DNA of 64,000 bases from Hyphomicrobiales bacterium (GTDB taxonomy: Bacteria; Pseudomonadota; Alphaproteobacteria; Rhizobiales; Methyloligellaceae), in contig JAJFHP010000067.1 in assembly GCA_021775555.1 (NCBI GenBank), positions 1 through 64,000 of the forward strand, written 5' to 3'. Position 1 is the first letter of the stretch; each line of letters begins with the position of its first letter. The notes beneath the pieces were generated by a model. It did not search any database. It was given only the letters and a program-made list of their open reading frames with translations, and was not told where the DNA came from. Below, in pieces: positions 51,651-62,094 of this stretch. The position numbers and the translations under genes are program-made.

Positions 51651-53141
51651 GTGAAGGACCGGGTCTACGATATTCTCGTCATCGGTGGCGGCATCAACGG
51701 CACGATGGTGGCTCGTGACGCTGCCGGACGGGGTCTTTCGGTGCTGCTGGTCGAGCAAGACGATCTCGCCAACGGGACATCCTCGACCTCGAGCAAGATG
51801 ATCCATGGGGGGTTACGCTATCTGGAGCACTACGATTTTTCTCTGGTGCGGGAATCATTGCGCGAGCGGGAAATCATGTTGCGCACCGCACGCCATATCG
51901 TCCAGCCATTACGGCTGATACTGCCAAAGATCAGCGGCAGCCGGCCGGCCTGGCTGGTCCTGATCGGCCTGTGGTTTTACGACCATCTTATCGGCCATAT
52001 CTCCCTGCCGCGTTCCTCACGCGCTGATTTGAAATCCGGACCTTTTGCTCAAGGTCTGAAAACGCATGTCGATCAGGGCTTCGCCTATTCCGATTGCTGG
52101 ACTGACGATGCCCGCCTCGTGGTTCTCGCAGCACTTGATGCGGCTCGGCGCGGTGCAACGGTCATGACCCGGACCAGATGCATCAGGGCGCGCAGAGAAA
52201 AGCAATTCTGGCGCGCAGGATTCACCCAGCAAGATGGCAGCGAGTTCGAAATCAGGGCGCGGGCGATTATCAATGCCGCCGGACCTTGGGCGCATGACGT
52301 GCTGACGGGTGTTACGGGCGGGGCAACCAAAATGCATCTGCGCCTGATAAAGGGCAGTCACATCGTTGTCCCCCGCCTTTATGAGGGCGATCATGCGTTC
52401 CTGCTCCAGAACGATGATGGGCGCATCATTTTCGTCATACCCTTTGAGGGGCGCTATTCCCTGATAGGCACGACCGAGGTGGTGCATGAAGATGCACCGG
52501 GCCCGGTCGAAATCGATAAGAAAGAACTCGAGTATCTCTGCGCCGCTGTGAACCGGTATTTCGTGCAGCAGGTAAAATCCGGTGACGTGGTATGGAGCTT
52601 TGCCGGACTGAGGCCGCTTCTGGATGATGGCAATGCCGATCTAGCTTCCATCACCCGAGACTATATGCTGGTCGAGGACCGGCCAGAGGAGATGGCGCCG
52701 CTGATCTCGATCTTCGGTGGCAAGCTGACCACGGCGCGCCAACTGGCGGAAAGCGTCGTTAATGCCCTTGATCCACCATTTTCGGATCTCAAGAAACCGT
52801 GGACGGGGGAGGGCGTGCTGCCGGGTGGCGAGATGGAGAATTTCAATATTTTCGCAAACAGGCTGGTAAGCGACCATCCGGGTTTCGCAATGGCGTTCCT
52901 TACCGCACTGTCCCGCCGCCACGGCACAAACACGGCTAGAATACTCGGCGAGGCGGCCTCAGAGGCGGATCTCGGGCAGCATTTCGGGGGTACCCTCTAT
53001 GCCGCTGAGGTCGACTGGCTGATGCATGAGGAATGGGCCACAACGGCGGAAGACGTACTCTGGCGGCGCACCAAGTGCGGCCTCGATGTCCGTGAGGCAG
53101 GCGTGAAAGCTCTTAAAACCTACATGAAATCAAGAAACTAA
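51651..53141 (+). CDS. glpD: glycerol-3-phosphate dehydrogenase (aerobic, FAD)
   Basis: A 496-residue membrane-associated flavoenzyme that oxidises glycerol-3-phosphate to dihydroxyacetone phosphate and feeds electrons to quinone. GGGINGTMVARDAAGRG (about 13-29) is the FAD fold and SSKMIHGGLRYLEHYDF (about 52-68) the DAO signature. The C-terminal domain is of the usual length. The GTG start has GAGG upstream. Three GlpR-type sites precede it, and it meets glpK convergently with an 11-base gap. Confidence 0.95.
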   Translation: MKDRVYDILVIGGGINGTMVARDAAGRGLSVLLVEQDDLANGTSSTSSKMIHGGLRYLEHYDFSLVRESLREREIMLRTARHIVQPLRLILPKISGSRPAWLVLIGLWFYDHLIGHISLPRSSRADLKSGPFAQGLKTHVDQGFAYSDCWTDDARLVVLAALDAARRGATVMTRTRCIRARREKQFWRAGFTQQDGSEFEIRARAIINAAGPWAHDVLTGVTGGATKMHLRLIKGSHIVVPRLYEGDHAFLLQNDDGRIIFVIPFEGRYSLIGTTEVVHEDAPGPVEIDKKELEYLCAAVNRYFVQQVKSGDVVWSFAGLRPLLDDGNADLASITRDYMLVEDRPEEMAPLISIFGGKLTTARQLAESVVNALDPPFSDLKKPWTGEGVLPGGEMENFNIFANRLVSDHPGFAMAFLTALSRRHGTNTARILGEAASEADLGQHFGGTLYAAEVDWLMHEEWATTAEDVLWRRTKCGLDVREAGVKALKTYMKSRN

Positions 53142-53152
53142 GCTCCCTACCC

Positions 53153-54646
53153 CTAAGATGTGATCGTGCGCCGGATTGCATCCTTCCAGCCGGCATATTT
53201 AGCTTCCCGATCGGTTTCGCTCATATCAGGTTCGAAGCGCCGCTCCAGTCGCCATGCGGCGGAAAATTCCTCAAGGCCCGGATAGAAGCCAGACTTCATG
53301 CCGGCCAGATAGGCGGCGCCAAGCGCAGTCGTCTCAAGAATTTGGGGGCGGTCAATGGGAGCAGCCAGAAAGTCTGCCAGGCACTGCATGGTCCAGTCGC
53401 TGGCGACCATGCCGCCATCGACACGCAGGACCGTTTCCCGGGAGGCGCCGTCCTGCCAATCGTTCTGCATGGCGTCCAGAAGGTCCCGGGTCTGGAAGCA
53501 GACGGCCTCAAGCGCTGCCCGGGCCAACTCGTTTGGTCCGGTGGCGCGGGTTACTCCGGTCAGGATACCGCGGGCATCTGCATCCCAATGAGGCGCGCCG
53601 AGGCCAACAAATGCGGGAACCAGGTAAACATCCTGCTCTTCATCAGCATTAGCCGCCATTTCACCTGTTTGAGAAGCCTGTTCGATGATGCCCAACCCGT
53701 CGCGCAGCCATTGCACGGCCGCGCCTGCGATGAAAATGGAGCCTTCCAGGGCGTAGGTGGGTTTACCGTCCAGTTGATAAGCAAGGGTGGTGAGCATTCG
53801 GTTTTCAGATGCCACGGCCTCCAGGCCGGTGTTCAGCATTGCGAAACATCCTGTGCCATATGTCGATTTCATCATGCCGGGCTGGAAGCAGGCCTGGCCG
53901 ACCATCGCCGCCTGCTGATCTCCGGCCACACCGCGAATGGGTATAGGACTACCGAAAATATCGGCGCTTGCATCACCGAACTCGGCGGCACAGTCCAGCA
54001 CGTCCGGGAGTACCGCCCGGGGCACCCGGAACAGCTCAAGAAGCTCGTTGTCCCAGCTTCCAGAGTGGATATCGTAGAGCAGAGTCCTGGAGGCGTTGGT
54101 TGCGTCAGTGGCATGAACGCGTCCACCCGTAAGCCGCCAAATCAAAAAACTATCGATAGTCCCGAATGCAAGTTTGCCTTGTTCAGCTCGAGTGCGTGCA
54201 CACTCCACATTGTCCAGCAGCCAGGCCAGCTTGGTGCCTGAGAAATAAGGGTCTAGCAGCAGGCCGGTTTTCGCGGTGATGTCCCGCTCTACATGTTTCT
54301 CTTTCAACGCAGCGCAGATTTGCGCGGTGCGGCGATCCTGCCAGACAATAGCTGGGTAGATGGGCTTACCGGTTTCCCGGTCCCATACCACCACCGTCTC
54401 GCGCTGGTTGGTGATGCCGATAGCAGCGATATTGGCCGCGGTAGCGTCAAGCTCGGCCATCGCCTCACGACAGGTTGCAATGACCGTTTCCCAGATTTCT
54501 TCCGCATCATGCTCAACCCAGCCCGATCGGGGAAAATGCTGGGTGAATTCTTTTTGTGAAACCGATCGAACCGAAAAATTTTTGTCGAACAGGATGGCAC
54601 GGGACGAGGTCGTCCCCTGGTCAATGGCGAGAATATATTCTGGCAT
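53153..54646 (-). CDS. glpK: glycerol kinase
   Basis: A 497-residue FGGY kinase that converts glycerol to glycerol-3-phosphate. The start [20 protein letters not shown] holds the phosphate-1 motif. [24 protein letters not shown] and [10 protein letters not shown] are typical glycerol-kinase segments. The ATG at 54646 has GGGGGAG six bases upstream. A second, broken copy of its 5' end lies at 57467-57605, beyond the MscS gene. Confidence 0.96.
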   Translation of the reverse strand: MPEYILAIDQGTTSSRAILFDKNFSVRSVSQKEFTQHFPRSGWVEHDAEEIWETVIATCREAMAELDATAANIAAIGITNQRETVVVWDRETGKPIYPAIVWQDRRTAQICAALKEKHVERDITAKTGLLLDPYFSGTKLAWLLDNVECARTRAEQGKLAFGTIDSFLIWRLTGGRVHATDATNASRTLLYDIHSGSWDNELLELFRVPRAVLPDVLDCAAEFGDASADIFGSPIPIRGVAGDQQAAMVGQACFQPGMMKSTYGTGCFAMLNTGLEAVASENRMLTTLAYQLDGKPTYALEGSIFIAGAAVQWLRDGLGIIEQASQTGEMAANADEEQDVYLVPAFVGLGAPHWDADARGILTGVTRATGPNELARAALEAVCFQTRDLLDAMQNDWQDGASRETVLRVDGGMVASDWTMQCLADFLAAPIDRPQILETTALGAAYLAGMKSGFYPGLEEFSAAWRLERRFEPDMSETDREAKYAGWKDAIRRTITS

Positions 54647-54697
54647 CGGCGCTCCCCCGGTGTGCAGGTCTAAGCGACGGTCATTCAATACACCGAC

Positions 54698-57253
54698 TTA
54701 TTTTTTACGGGGCTGCGTGGGCTTGGCTTTCGAGCGCGCACCACTTTTCCGAGACACCCCGCGCTTGGTTGATGTCGATTTTTTTGCCGGCACAAGCATG
54801 GCCGTCTTGGCCACATCGCCTGAGTCCATAATATGTATATCCCTTTGCGGAAAGGGAATGGAAATACCGGCCTGACGGAATGCCTCGTCGATTGCAAAGC
54901 GCAAGTCGCTGGCAATACGAATGCGGCGTTCAACATTGCCAATATAACAGCGTAGTTCGAACAGCAGTGCGCTGTCTGCGAAATCTCGGAACAGGACGAA
55001 CGGTTCGGGGTTACGAAGAATGCCTTCATGTTCAGATGCACATTGCAGGAGCGTGTCATGAACCAGCCTCACATCCGAGCCATAAGCAACGCCCACCGGT
55101 ATCTCGACCCGGCCTGTTCTGTCCTTGTGCAACCAGTTGACGACCGAAGAGGAAATGAGTTCCGAATTCGGCACTATGACCGAGGCACGCGAAAACGTCT
55201 TGATCTCCGTGCTGCGCACACTGATGTGTTTGACAATGCCTTCATGGGGTCCGACTTCGACCCAGTCGCCCACTTTTATGGGCCGCTCCGCCAGCAAAAT
55301 AAGACCTGAAACGAAGTTGTTGACGACGCCTTGCAGGCCAAAACCGACACCTACTGAAAGCGCTCCGGCAATGATCGCCAATCCGGACAGATCAATGCCT
55401 GTCATGTTGATGGCTAATAGCGCTGCGAGGACCAGGCCCACATAACCGATGCCGGTCTTCAGCGCATTGCGCACGCCGGCATCCATGCGGGTGTGCTGAA
55501 GGATGCGTGTATCGACAAATCGTTGGAAAGTGCGCAGGAGTACAATCAGAATAATGAATGTGACCATACCCGCCAGCACGTCCGTGATAGAGAATACGTG
55601 CGTGCCGATCTTGAAGCCTGTCAGGCTCCAGCCGATCCGATCAAGAAGGCTGTCCCAATGTCCACCCCATAGTGGGAGCAGGACGAACGCCATGCTGATA
55701 ACGAGGCCGATATCGAGCAGAAGCACCGACCACACATAGATGAGATTGGCCGGTTCACCGGCAGCCGGCGGCTGTTCGGTGTCACGCGTGAATACGGCTA
55801 TGAGATCACGCGCCAGACCGTGCAGCACAAGAATAGTGAGGAACACGGCAGTGGTTGCCAGCAAACGCCGCGCGATAAAATTGGAAAGCACGCCATAGCC
55901 AGCGAGAGCCGCTATCGGAATTGCGAGCGCTAGCAGGACGACAATTGCACGGGCAAGACCCCACCAGATTCTTCTTGAGGAGGTTTTGCCTGCTGACTTG
56001 ATCTGTTGACCGCCGGCACGATCCTCCTCTGGCCTGAGCCAAAGACGCTTGTCGCTCGCCATGAGGAAGAACAAGACTGAATAGGCGGAGCCAACGATAA
56101 AGCTGTAGGTGGTTGTCAGTGTCGGTGATGGCTGAAGTTCGACCGTTGGAATGATCAGCAGCAGGTCGAGTCCAACAATAATGGCAAGGGTAAGAGCGTA
56201 TCGGGACCAAAGCCTTGCAGTGTTTTCGCCCATATTGGCCAGTCGCCACTGCGGCATGGATGGTGAAAGCATTGCGCGCGGCAGGCCGTACAGAATGCTG
56301 ACCATCACGACTGATACGGCGAACCCGAGAATGACGTACTGAAACAGACCGGTCAGAAGCCCCCCGTTTTTGAGCGCGGCATAAGTCACCACGACAATCA
56401 GGATGGGGATGACCGTGCGGGCGACGCCTTCCGCCAGTGTCGCCAGAACGCGCATGCGGAATGTGGGGTTTTCTATGTCGGGATCACGGCCGAAACGGCG
56501 GACCAGCCAGCGCCGGAGCAGCCAGCCCAGCCCAGCAGCCACGATGATGGCAATCAGGATGAAAGCAAAATATCCGCTCTCTATGGCGTTGCGGACTTGT
56601 GGCGACGCAACCCATTTCAGCGGCGACATGATTGATCTGCTGAGCAGTCTGACAAACTCTTCACCAGCCTTCGACCATGTATCAATGGAAATCAGGGATG
56701 GGGTGCGCACGAGCAGCTTGTCGCCGAAGGCTTTGCGGTTGGCATCGATGATTTCAGTCAGCAGCGTGCGTGTTCGCTCAAGTAGCAGGTCCAGCTTCTT
56801 AAGCCGGCCCTCAGCTGTCGCCAGCTTTACATTGAGATCTTCTCGCTGAGCTGCGATTTCCGGCGCCTCAAGTGGTTCGCCTTTCTTAGGCGGCGGTCCC
56901 AGAGCATCAACTAGTTTTTTGAACCGGCCGGTCTCGACCGAAAGCGGCTTACGTACACCGTTGAGTTTGCGCTGCGCTTCGTTGACCTCCTTCTTGAGAT
57001 CCCCTAGGGAGGAAAGTGTTTGAGCCTCACCCTTGATCTGTTTGTCGATACGCTTGAGCAGCCGGTCCCATTGAACAAGATCTTCGCCAATGCGCTCCTG
57101 GGCGGTTTCCTTCGGTGCTGCCTGATCAGGTTCCTTTGGCGCGACCTGGGTCGTCTCCTTCGGGGCGGCCTGGGTTGCATCCTGTGAAACAGCCGGATGT
57201 GCCGGCAGAAGCAGTGCAACAAGTGCAAAAAGGATCAGCAGGATATGACGCAC
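54698..57253 (-). CDS. large MscS-family mechanosensitive channel with DUF3772-type N-terminus
   Basis: From the GTG at 57253 (AGGA upstream) this is an 851-residue channel. It has a signal peptide (1-24) and an acidic periplasmic region with three near-copies of AAPKE (about 28-50), then a coiled-coil-like stretch (to about 190) resembling DUF3772. About ten transmembrane segments follow, with an MscS core at about residues 620-760: GALSVGVGFGLQGVVNNFVSG is the pore helix and VPNSELISSSVVNW the beta domain. The tail after 800 is rich in lysine, serine and arginine. It releases solutes on osmotic downshock. Its position between glpK and a glpK fragment suggests local rearrangement. Confidence 0.9.
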   Translation of the reverse strand: MRHILLILFALVALLLPAHPAVSQDATQAAPKETTQVAPKEPDQAAPKETAQERIGEDLVQWDRLLKRIDKQIKGEAQTLSSLGDLKKEVNEAQRKLNGVRKPLSVETGRFKKLVDALGPPPKKGEPLEAPEIAAQREDLNVKLATAEGRLKKLDLLLERTRTLLTEIIDANRKAFGDKLLVRTPSLISIDTWSKAGEEFVRLLSRSIMSPLKWVASPQVRNAIESGYFAFILIAIIVAAGLGWLLRRWLVRRFGRDPDIENPTFRMRVLATLAEGVARTVIPILIVVVTYAALKNGGLLTGLFQYVILGFAVSVVMVSILYGLPRAMLSPSMPQWRLANMGENTARLWSRYALTLAIIVGLDLLLIIPTVELQPSPTLTTTYSFIVGSAYSVLFFLMASDKRLWLRPEEDRAGGQQIKSAGKTSSRRIWWGLARAIVVLLALAIPIAALAGYGVLSNFIARRLLATTAVFLTILVLHGLARDLIAVFTRDTEQPPAAGEPANLIYVWSVLLLDIGLVISMAFVLLPLWGGHWDSLLDRIGWSLTGFKIGTHVFSITDVLAGMVTFIILIVLLRTFQRFVDTRILQHTRMDAGVRNALKTGIGYVGLVLAALLAINMTGIDLSGLAIIAGALSVGVGFGLQGVVNNFVSGLILLAERPIKVGDWVEVGPHEGIVKHISVRSTEIKTFSRASVIVPNSELISSSVVNWLHKDRTGRVEIPVGVAYGSDVRLVHDTLLQCASEHEGILRNPEPFVLFRDFADSALLFELRCYIGNVERRIRIASDLRFAIDEAFRQAGISIPFPQRDIHIMDSGDVAKTAMLVPAKKSTSTKRGVSRKSGARSKAKPTQPRKK

Positions 57254-57466
57254 TGTATTGTTTTCCTGAGACAAAATGGTTGCAGGCAAAGTTTGAGGTT
57301 TACCAGCACAGAAGTTTAGACCGCGAGCCGGAAATCAAGGCTCAAGCGGGCAATGAAGGGCTGCGGGTAGCATATGCATGAAATTCGGGCAACCAGACAT
57401 GAAATGTTATGTGGCCTGAGAACGGGTGCGTCAGCGAGGCGAGGCAGGGGTCAGCTGTTCGCTTCT

Positions 57467-57605
57467 GGCCCGGTCTTCGCGGTGATGTTTTTTCTACATG
57501 CTCGTCTTTCAGCACCGCACAAATCTGCGCAGTGCGGCGATCATGCCAGGCGATAGCCAGAGATGATGTTATCCCGTCGTCAATGGCAAGAATATATTCT
57601 GGCAC
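57467..57605 (-). pseudogene. decayed fragment of a glycerol kinase gene
   Basis: On the minus strand the sequence starts MPEYILAID like GlpK. After about 17 codons it jumps to the region of GlpK residues 99-120 ([20 protein letters not shown]), so about 82 codons are deleted at a shared GC-ATC stretch. Then GTAGAAAAAACATCACC stands where glpK has GTAGAGCGGGACATCACC, a one-base loss that shifts the frame. Homology fades near 57467. The reading frame stays open to 57342 but that part is unrelated. It is a second, eroded 5' glpK copy, about 3 kb from the intact gene. Confidence 0.85.
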
Positions 57606-57643
57606 AAATCCTGCCCCATGGCCTGAAAGAATTCAAAAAGACC

Positions 57644-59410
57644 CTAGGAGGCCTTTTGCATCTCGGCCTGCTTGCGGGGATCCGTTATCCGGTGCGCATG
57701 CTCTTGCATCATCTCAAGCTGTGCTTCCTCGTCTTCATGGACGGGTTCGATTGCGAGATCGGTGTAGTGCATTTTATCAGGATCTGCCTCGATTGACCTG
57801 GCTGCCCTGTAATGTTTCCAGAAAACACGGGTCCAACGCGCATGATGGGTGAAAAAATCCCAAACGCGCCTGGTGTAGAAAATGAGCGGGTTCTCAATTG
57901 GCAGCGTAGGCCGGCGATCCTTTCGCACCTTGTGGCGCAGCCAGCCAAGTTCGAGCGGGTGGATGCCCTCGATCGGTACCGATCCGCGGAACCATGTCAG
58001 CGGAAGAATCAGCTTTTCCGCCTTCAGCCCGCAAGCCACTGCGCGGCGCATGATCGTCTCGGCATGTTCGTCGGTGTAATATTGTTTCCAGGCATCCTGG
58101 TAGGCCTGCCAGAGTTCGTCATCGCTCATGGTGTCGTGGTGAGCGGTGATGTGGTTGAGGTCGTACTTGTTCATGTCCGGGTCCATCCAGACGCCCTTCT
58201 CATGGAGCACCTTGTGGTCTTCTGAACCGGGTAATGGCGTGAGAATAAAAAATTCAACCAGATCGAGCGGCAACTCCTTCTTGATGATTTCGATATCCCG
58301 CCTGATGGATTCAGGGGTGTCTCCGGGGAATCCCAGAATATATCCCGCATACGTCATCGCGCCGCGCTCTTTCCACATCTGCAGCATCTTGCGGTATTCC
58401 CAGATTTTGTTCTGCCGCTTCTTTGCTCCCATCAGCGAATCCGGGTTGATGTTTTCAAGGCCGATGAAAATCCGGTGGGCGCCGGCACGAACCGCCTTTT
58501 CGATAAAGTTCGGGGTGCGGTGGCACAGCGTATCGACCTGAATGACGAATTTGAATTTGAGACCTTCATTCTCTTTCAGGTGGATCATGCGGTCGAGGAC
58601 GGATTCCCAGTCCTTGTTGCGTGCAAAATTGTCATCGGTCACGAAATAGCGTCGGATACCCTGGGCTTCGTTGGCGCGGATAATCTTCTCGATCGAGTCC
58701 GGCGAGCGCCGCCGCGAGATGCGGCCCTGCACGTTGATAATGGTGCAGAAGGAACATTGGAACGGGCATCCGCGCCCGGAATCGAAACTGGTATAGTGAC
58801 CTGCCGTGCGCCGTATCTCCCGTTCGGTGAGGAGAGGGATGCTGGTATCCGTCATGTCCGGCAGGGCGTGCATGTAGTTGTAGAGGGGTTTCATCTTGCC
58901 ATTCCAGGCGTCGCTTAAAAACTCCTCGATCCGGTGTTCGCTTTCACCGGCATACATTGAAATGCCGAGATCCATGGCCTCCTGTATATCTGCTGGAATA
59001 TCTTCAAGCATCGAGATGCAGCCCGATACATGGAACCCGCCCATGGCCACCTGGATGTCTTTTAAACGAAAGCGCCGGGCAACATCCACCGCGCGGGGGA
59101 ACTGGTTGGTCTGAACACCGACGAGACCAACCACGCTTTGATCGGCTTCTTCGACGTCACGGATGATCTGGTCGATCGGTAAAATCGTGTTGGTTTCGTC
59201 ATAGGCGTCGATAGTGATGTCGATATCAGGACCCAAGGCATGGGCATCGGCTGCGACTTTTATCAGCCCGTACAGGGAAGCCAGCGTATTGGAGGGAATT
59301 GCCGATCGGTACCACTGGATCACATAGCCATCATCGTCATAATGAGACGGCTTGATCAGCACGATGCGGAAGCTCTTGCGCGCCCGCGTCTTGCCGTTCA
59401 TGGCTTGCAT
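57644..59410 (-). CDS. B12-binding-domain-type radical SAM protein
   Basis: About 588 residues from the ATG at 59410 (a TTG at 59428 is an alternative; neither has a clear ribosome site). An N-terminal Rossmann-like region (about 14-165) resembles the cobalamin-binding domain of this class but shows no plain DxHxxG motif. The radical SAM core follows with RGCPFQCSFCTI, whose three cysteines (C215, C219, C222) bind a 4Fe-4S cluster, then FVTDDNFARN and YILGFPGDTPESI. The C-terminal 150 residues are aromatic-rich. Relatives include BchE-like and hopanoid- or phosphonate-methylating enzymes. Context gives no substrate. Confidence 0.87.
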   Translation of the reverse strand: MQAMNGKTRARKSFRIVLIKPSHYDDDGYVIQWYRSAIPSNTLASLYGLIKVAADAHALGPDIDITIDAYDETNTILPIDQIIRDVEEADQSVVGLVGVQTNQFPRAVDVARRFRLKDIQVAMGGFHVSGCISMLEDIPADIQEAMDLGISMYAGESEHRIEEFLSDAWNGKMKPLYNYMHALPDMTDTSIPLLTEREIRRTAGHYTSFDSGRGCPFQCSFCTIINVQGRISRRRSPDSIEKIIRANEAQGIRRYFVTDDNFARNKDWESVLDRMIHLKENEGLKFKFVIQVDTLCHRTPNFIEKAVRAGAHRIFIGLENINPDSLMGAKKRQNKIWEYRKMLQMWKERGAMTYAGYILGFPGDTPESIRRDIEIIKKELPLDLVEFFILTPLPGSEDHKVLHEKGVWMDPDMNKYDLNHITAHHDTMSDDELWQAYQDAWKQYYTDEHAETIMRRAVACGLKAEKLILPLTWFRGSVPIEGIHPLELGWLRHKVRKDRRPTLPIENPLIFYTRRVWDFFTHHARWTRVFWKHYRAARSIEADPDKMHYTDLAIEPVHEDEEAQLEMMQEHAHRITDPRKQAEMQKAS

Positions 59411-59539
59411 AGGGTTCGGCACTGACAACCTACTTTCTGAAGTCTCTCAGAAAATCATCAAGTCGAGCTCACAATAGCTCATTAATGTGGCGATTTCGAA
59501 ACGGTCTGCCCTGAGACATCAATGCGCTGCCGCAAGCGA

Positions 59540-59566
59540 GGATATTATGTTGTTAAAACAATATCC
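59540..59566. repeat. imperfect inverted repeat in intergenic gap
   Basis: GGATATT followed by GTTGTT (59540-59554) faces AACAATATCC (59557-59566), a ten-base inverted repeat with a two-base bulge. It lies between the S41 protease end and the radical SAM start, both on the minus strand. It has no T run on the relevant side, and its role is unknown. Confidence 0.4.
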
Positions 59567-59611
59567 TAGTTGCTGCTTTAGCCCTGAACATACTGTGAGT
59601 TCTTGATCCGG

Positions 59612-61060
59612 TTATTGCAGTTGCGCAACCGGTGCCAGCTGTTTGTCCAATGCCAACTTAATAACGGCCTCGATAGCCTTGAGAGGACCGGCGGTAATAT
59701 CGCTGGTGGAAAAGACATCCATTGGTACTTGGGGGGGTATGCCAGCTCCCTCCCAGGATTTGCGCCTGGCATCAAGATAGACTTCGTTCGACAGGCTCAA
59801 ATTCCAGCCATTGGGCAGCGGCTTCCAGAGCATGTCCGATAAAGAGCCACGCGTCGTATCACCCACATGGGTCACGTTCGGCAGAGCGCGCATGGACATA
59901 GTGAAAATTTCTGCGGCGCTGACGGTTATGTCGCTGGTAATCATGTAGACAGGCCCGGTGAAGCGATTCTTGCCCGTTGGCTCGATATAAATGGCCTGGG
60001 GCTCGTCTGCCTCACTGTCACCAGCATATTTGTAGTAGCCGAGCGTGCGTTGTGCTGCGAAGCGTCCGGCAATTGTCCTCGCAACCTTGTCGAAACCACC
60101 ATCATTGAGAGTGACATCCACGATTACGGCGCGGGATCCTTTGAAAAGTGCCAGGGCCTTGTCCAGGGCCTTGTTTGTTACCTTGATATCCTCGTCTTCG
60201 ACGTTATCGTCGTTGGCGAGACCTATCATCGACTGGATGGCGATATATCCGATATCGCCGTCAACAATCCCGTATCTGATGGAACCGTTTGCTGTTTCAC
60301 GTCCCTTGCCGCGCAACAATGCCTTGCCGATGTCCTTGTTCCAGACACGCGCGAGCCAGTCATCCACGAATTTTTCCGCATTCTTGCCCTTGCGCTCGGC
60401 CAGAGCGGTGAGGGCACCAACCGTCTTTCCGGGGCGTGAATTGAGGACGACTTTCTGATCCTCGATTTTCGCCTCGATGCTGACATGGTCGTCGTCAATT
60501 TCTGAGATGATCCCCTTGATGACATCCAGCAGCTCGGTGCTGGACATGTTTGCCTCGGCGCGCTTGGTGGCTGAATCGGCCATCGCCGGCCAGTTTATGT
60601 TGCGAGTATTGAAGAAGGCGTAGTGAGTGGAAAATATCTCAATGAAGCTGTCGAGCACCGATTTAGGTGTCGTATCCAGCTTCTCGTGACAGCTATCAGG
60701 CAGGCGATTCAGTCTGTCGAATGTGAAAAAATAGGTGTCGTCTCCGAGCGGCATACGCATGGCTCGGCCATCGTCACTGATCTGGTGGTGCTGGGCCAGC
60801 TCTTTCAGATCCTCGGTTTCCTCATCATCCCTGATGCAGTGTCGGGTGCTTTCGTTATAAAAATAAACCTTGCCGTTCTTGATCTCTAGCAGCCAACCAT
60901 AGCCTCTTGAGCGCCAGTAGCCGTTCAACTTGCCTGGTTCGCTACCATCCCTGAATGTCATGATGGGGCTGTTGGTCATGGCGATTGATGTATTTGCGGA
61001 GGCTAGGAGGCACATAAATGCGGCCGCTGAAAAGAACGTGCGAAACAATGCCCGTTTCAT
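59612..61060 (-). CDS. S41-family (tail-specific type) peptidase, exported
   Basis: From the ATG at 61060 (GAGGAGA upstream) this is a 482-residue protein with a signal peptide (about 1-28). An N-terminal beta-rich region with two cysteines (C75, C124) precedes an S41 peptidase domain (about 260-470). SDITVSAAEIF places the nucleophilic serine at S381, and WEGAGIPPQVP (436-446) is the conserved substrate-side segment. No PDZ domain is evident, so it resembles the retinoid-binding/tricorn branch more than CtpA. It stands alone, with no clear operon partner. Confidence 0.85.
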   Translation of the reverse strand: MKRALFRTFFSAAAFMCLLASANTSIAMTNSPIMTFRDGSEPGKLNGYWRSRGYGWLLEIKNGKVYFYNESTRHCIRDDEETEDLKELAQHHQISDDGRAMRMPLGDDTYFFTFDRLNRLPDSCHEKLDTTPKSVLDSFIEIFSTHYAFFNTRNINWPAMADSATKRAEANMSSTELLDVIKGIISEIDDDHVSIEAKIEDQKVVLNSRPGKTVGALTALAERKGKNAEKFVDDWLARVWNKDIGKALLRGKGRETANGSIRYGIVDGDIGYIAIQSMIGLANDDNVEDEDIKVTNKALDKALALFKGSRAVIVDVTLNDGGFDKVARTIAGRFAAQRTLGYYKYAGDSEADEPQAIYIEPTGKNRFTGPVYMITSDITVSAAEIFTMSMRALPNVTHVGDTTRGSLSDMLWKPLPNGWNLSLSNEVYLDARRKSWEGAGIPPQVPMDVFSTSDITAGPLKAIEAVIKLALDKQLAPVAQLQ

Positions 61061-61191
61061 GAATGTCTCCTCAACCGACACAAGGGGTCACTTTCCGACC
61101 AACCTTAACCCCCCATGGTCAGAATCGGCGAATTAGATGAATATCCCCCTGCCAAGATGTTGGCAAGTATCAAACACCTTTAGCTGGCGGC

Positions 61192-61890
61192 TCACAGCTC
61201 TGTAAATTTCCGTAATTTCTCAGCATCTTCAAGGCAGTAGTAGCTGCTGATCCGGCTGACAAGGCCCTCTCTCGTCCACTCCTTGATCTGCCGGTTCACA
61301 TTCTCCCTGGCCGAACCCGTCATTCGGGCCAGCTCCGCCTGTGTAAATTTCTGCCGGATGAGAATGCGCCCGCCCTCAAGCGGTTCTCCAAAGCCTTCCG
61401 CGAGACGAAGAAAAACCCGCGCCAGGCGGCCGCGCAGGGGCAGGAGCTGTTGCATGGTGGCAGCCTCGTTGGAGGCTCGCAGCCTGTCGCTGAGAATCTC
61501 CAGCATATGCAGGTAGATCAACGGATTTGCATTTGCCACTTTTTTGAAATCCCGCGATGCGAGAAATGCAAGCGAGCAGGGTTTGAGCGCGGTGGCACTA
61601 GCGGATCTCGGCTGGGCATCGATGAGCCCCATATCGCCAATCACGTCACCGGTGCCCAGCATGGCAAGGAGCGCTTCCTGGCCGTCCGGGGCGGTCACGC
61701 AAACCTTCAAGACGCCTTCCATTATTGCGTAGCACCCGTCTGAAGCATCACCCTGCTTAAACAGGCTTGCGTTTGTTTCGAGCGAAATGTGATGGGAATA
61801 GCGCGCAAGTCCATCAAGCGCTTCGCGCTCCAAACCCGCAAATAGGGCGGAGCTTGCCAATATTGATCCATCAAATTTCCTGCTGCTCAT
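61192..61890 (-). CDS. Crp/Fnr-family transcriptional regulator
   Basis: A 232-residue regulator with an N-terminal cyclic-nucleotide-type barrel (about 15-130, GDASDGCYAIMEGVLKVC and GTGDVIGDMGLID) and a C-terminal winged helix (about 150-225, FTQAELARMTGSARENVNRQIKEW). The four-cysteine cluster of FNR is absent, so it is not an oxygen sensor of that kind. The recognition helix (SARENVNRQI) differs from that of FNR (VSRE...R). No ribosome site precedes the ATG. It is divergent from the LRR gene and may regulate it. Confidence 0.9.
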   Translation of the reverse strand: MSSRKFDGSILASSALFAGLEREALDGLARYSHHISLETNASLFKQGDASDGCYAIMEGVLKVCVTAPDGQEALLAMLGTGDVIGDMGLIDAQPRSASATALKPCSLAFLASRDFKKVANANPLIYLHMLEILSDRLRASNEAATMQQLLPLRGRLARVFLRLAEGFGEPLEGGRILIRQKFTQAELARMTGSARENVNRQIKEWTREGLVSRISSYYCLEDAEKLRKFTEL

Positions 61891-62012
61891 AGGTGGTAGA
61901 ATACCAAGTCCTCGAAGGAAGTTCGACCCTCATAACCCAAGCCAAAAAAAGTGATGACCGACCACATACCGAATGCCCCCGAATTCTAAACGGTCCATAC
62001 ATGGAACCTGTT

Positions 62013-62043
62013 TTGCTGAACTGCGTAGCAGTGTGTATATAAT
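62013..62043 (+). promoter_or_regulatory. possible promoter of the LRR gene
   Basis: A perfect -10 hexamer TATAAT (62038-62043) lies 52 bases upstream of the start codon, with TTGCTG (62013-62018) as a possible -35 at a long 19-base spacing. A small hairpin, GCCTGT with ACAGGC (62045-62057), follows directly downstream of the expected start of transcription. Confidence 0.45.
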
Positions 62044-62094
62044 CGCCTGTAACAGGCTACTCAGTGCCTCGGGGAGGAATAAGAGGAGGGTCCC

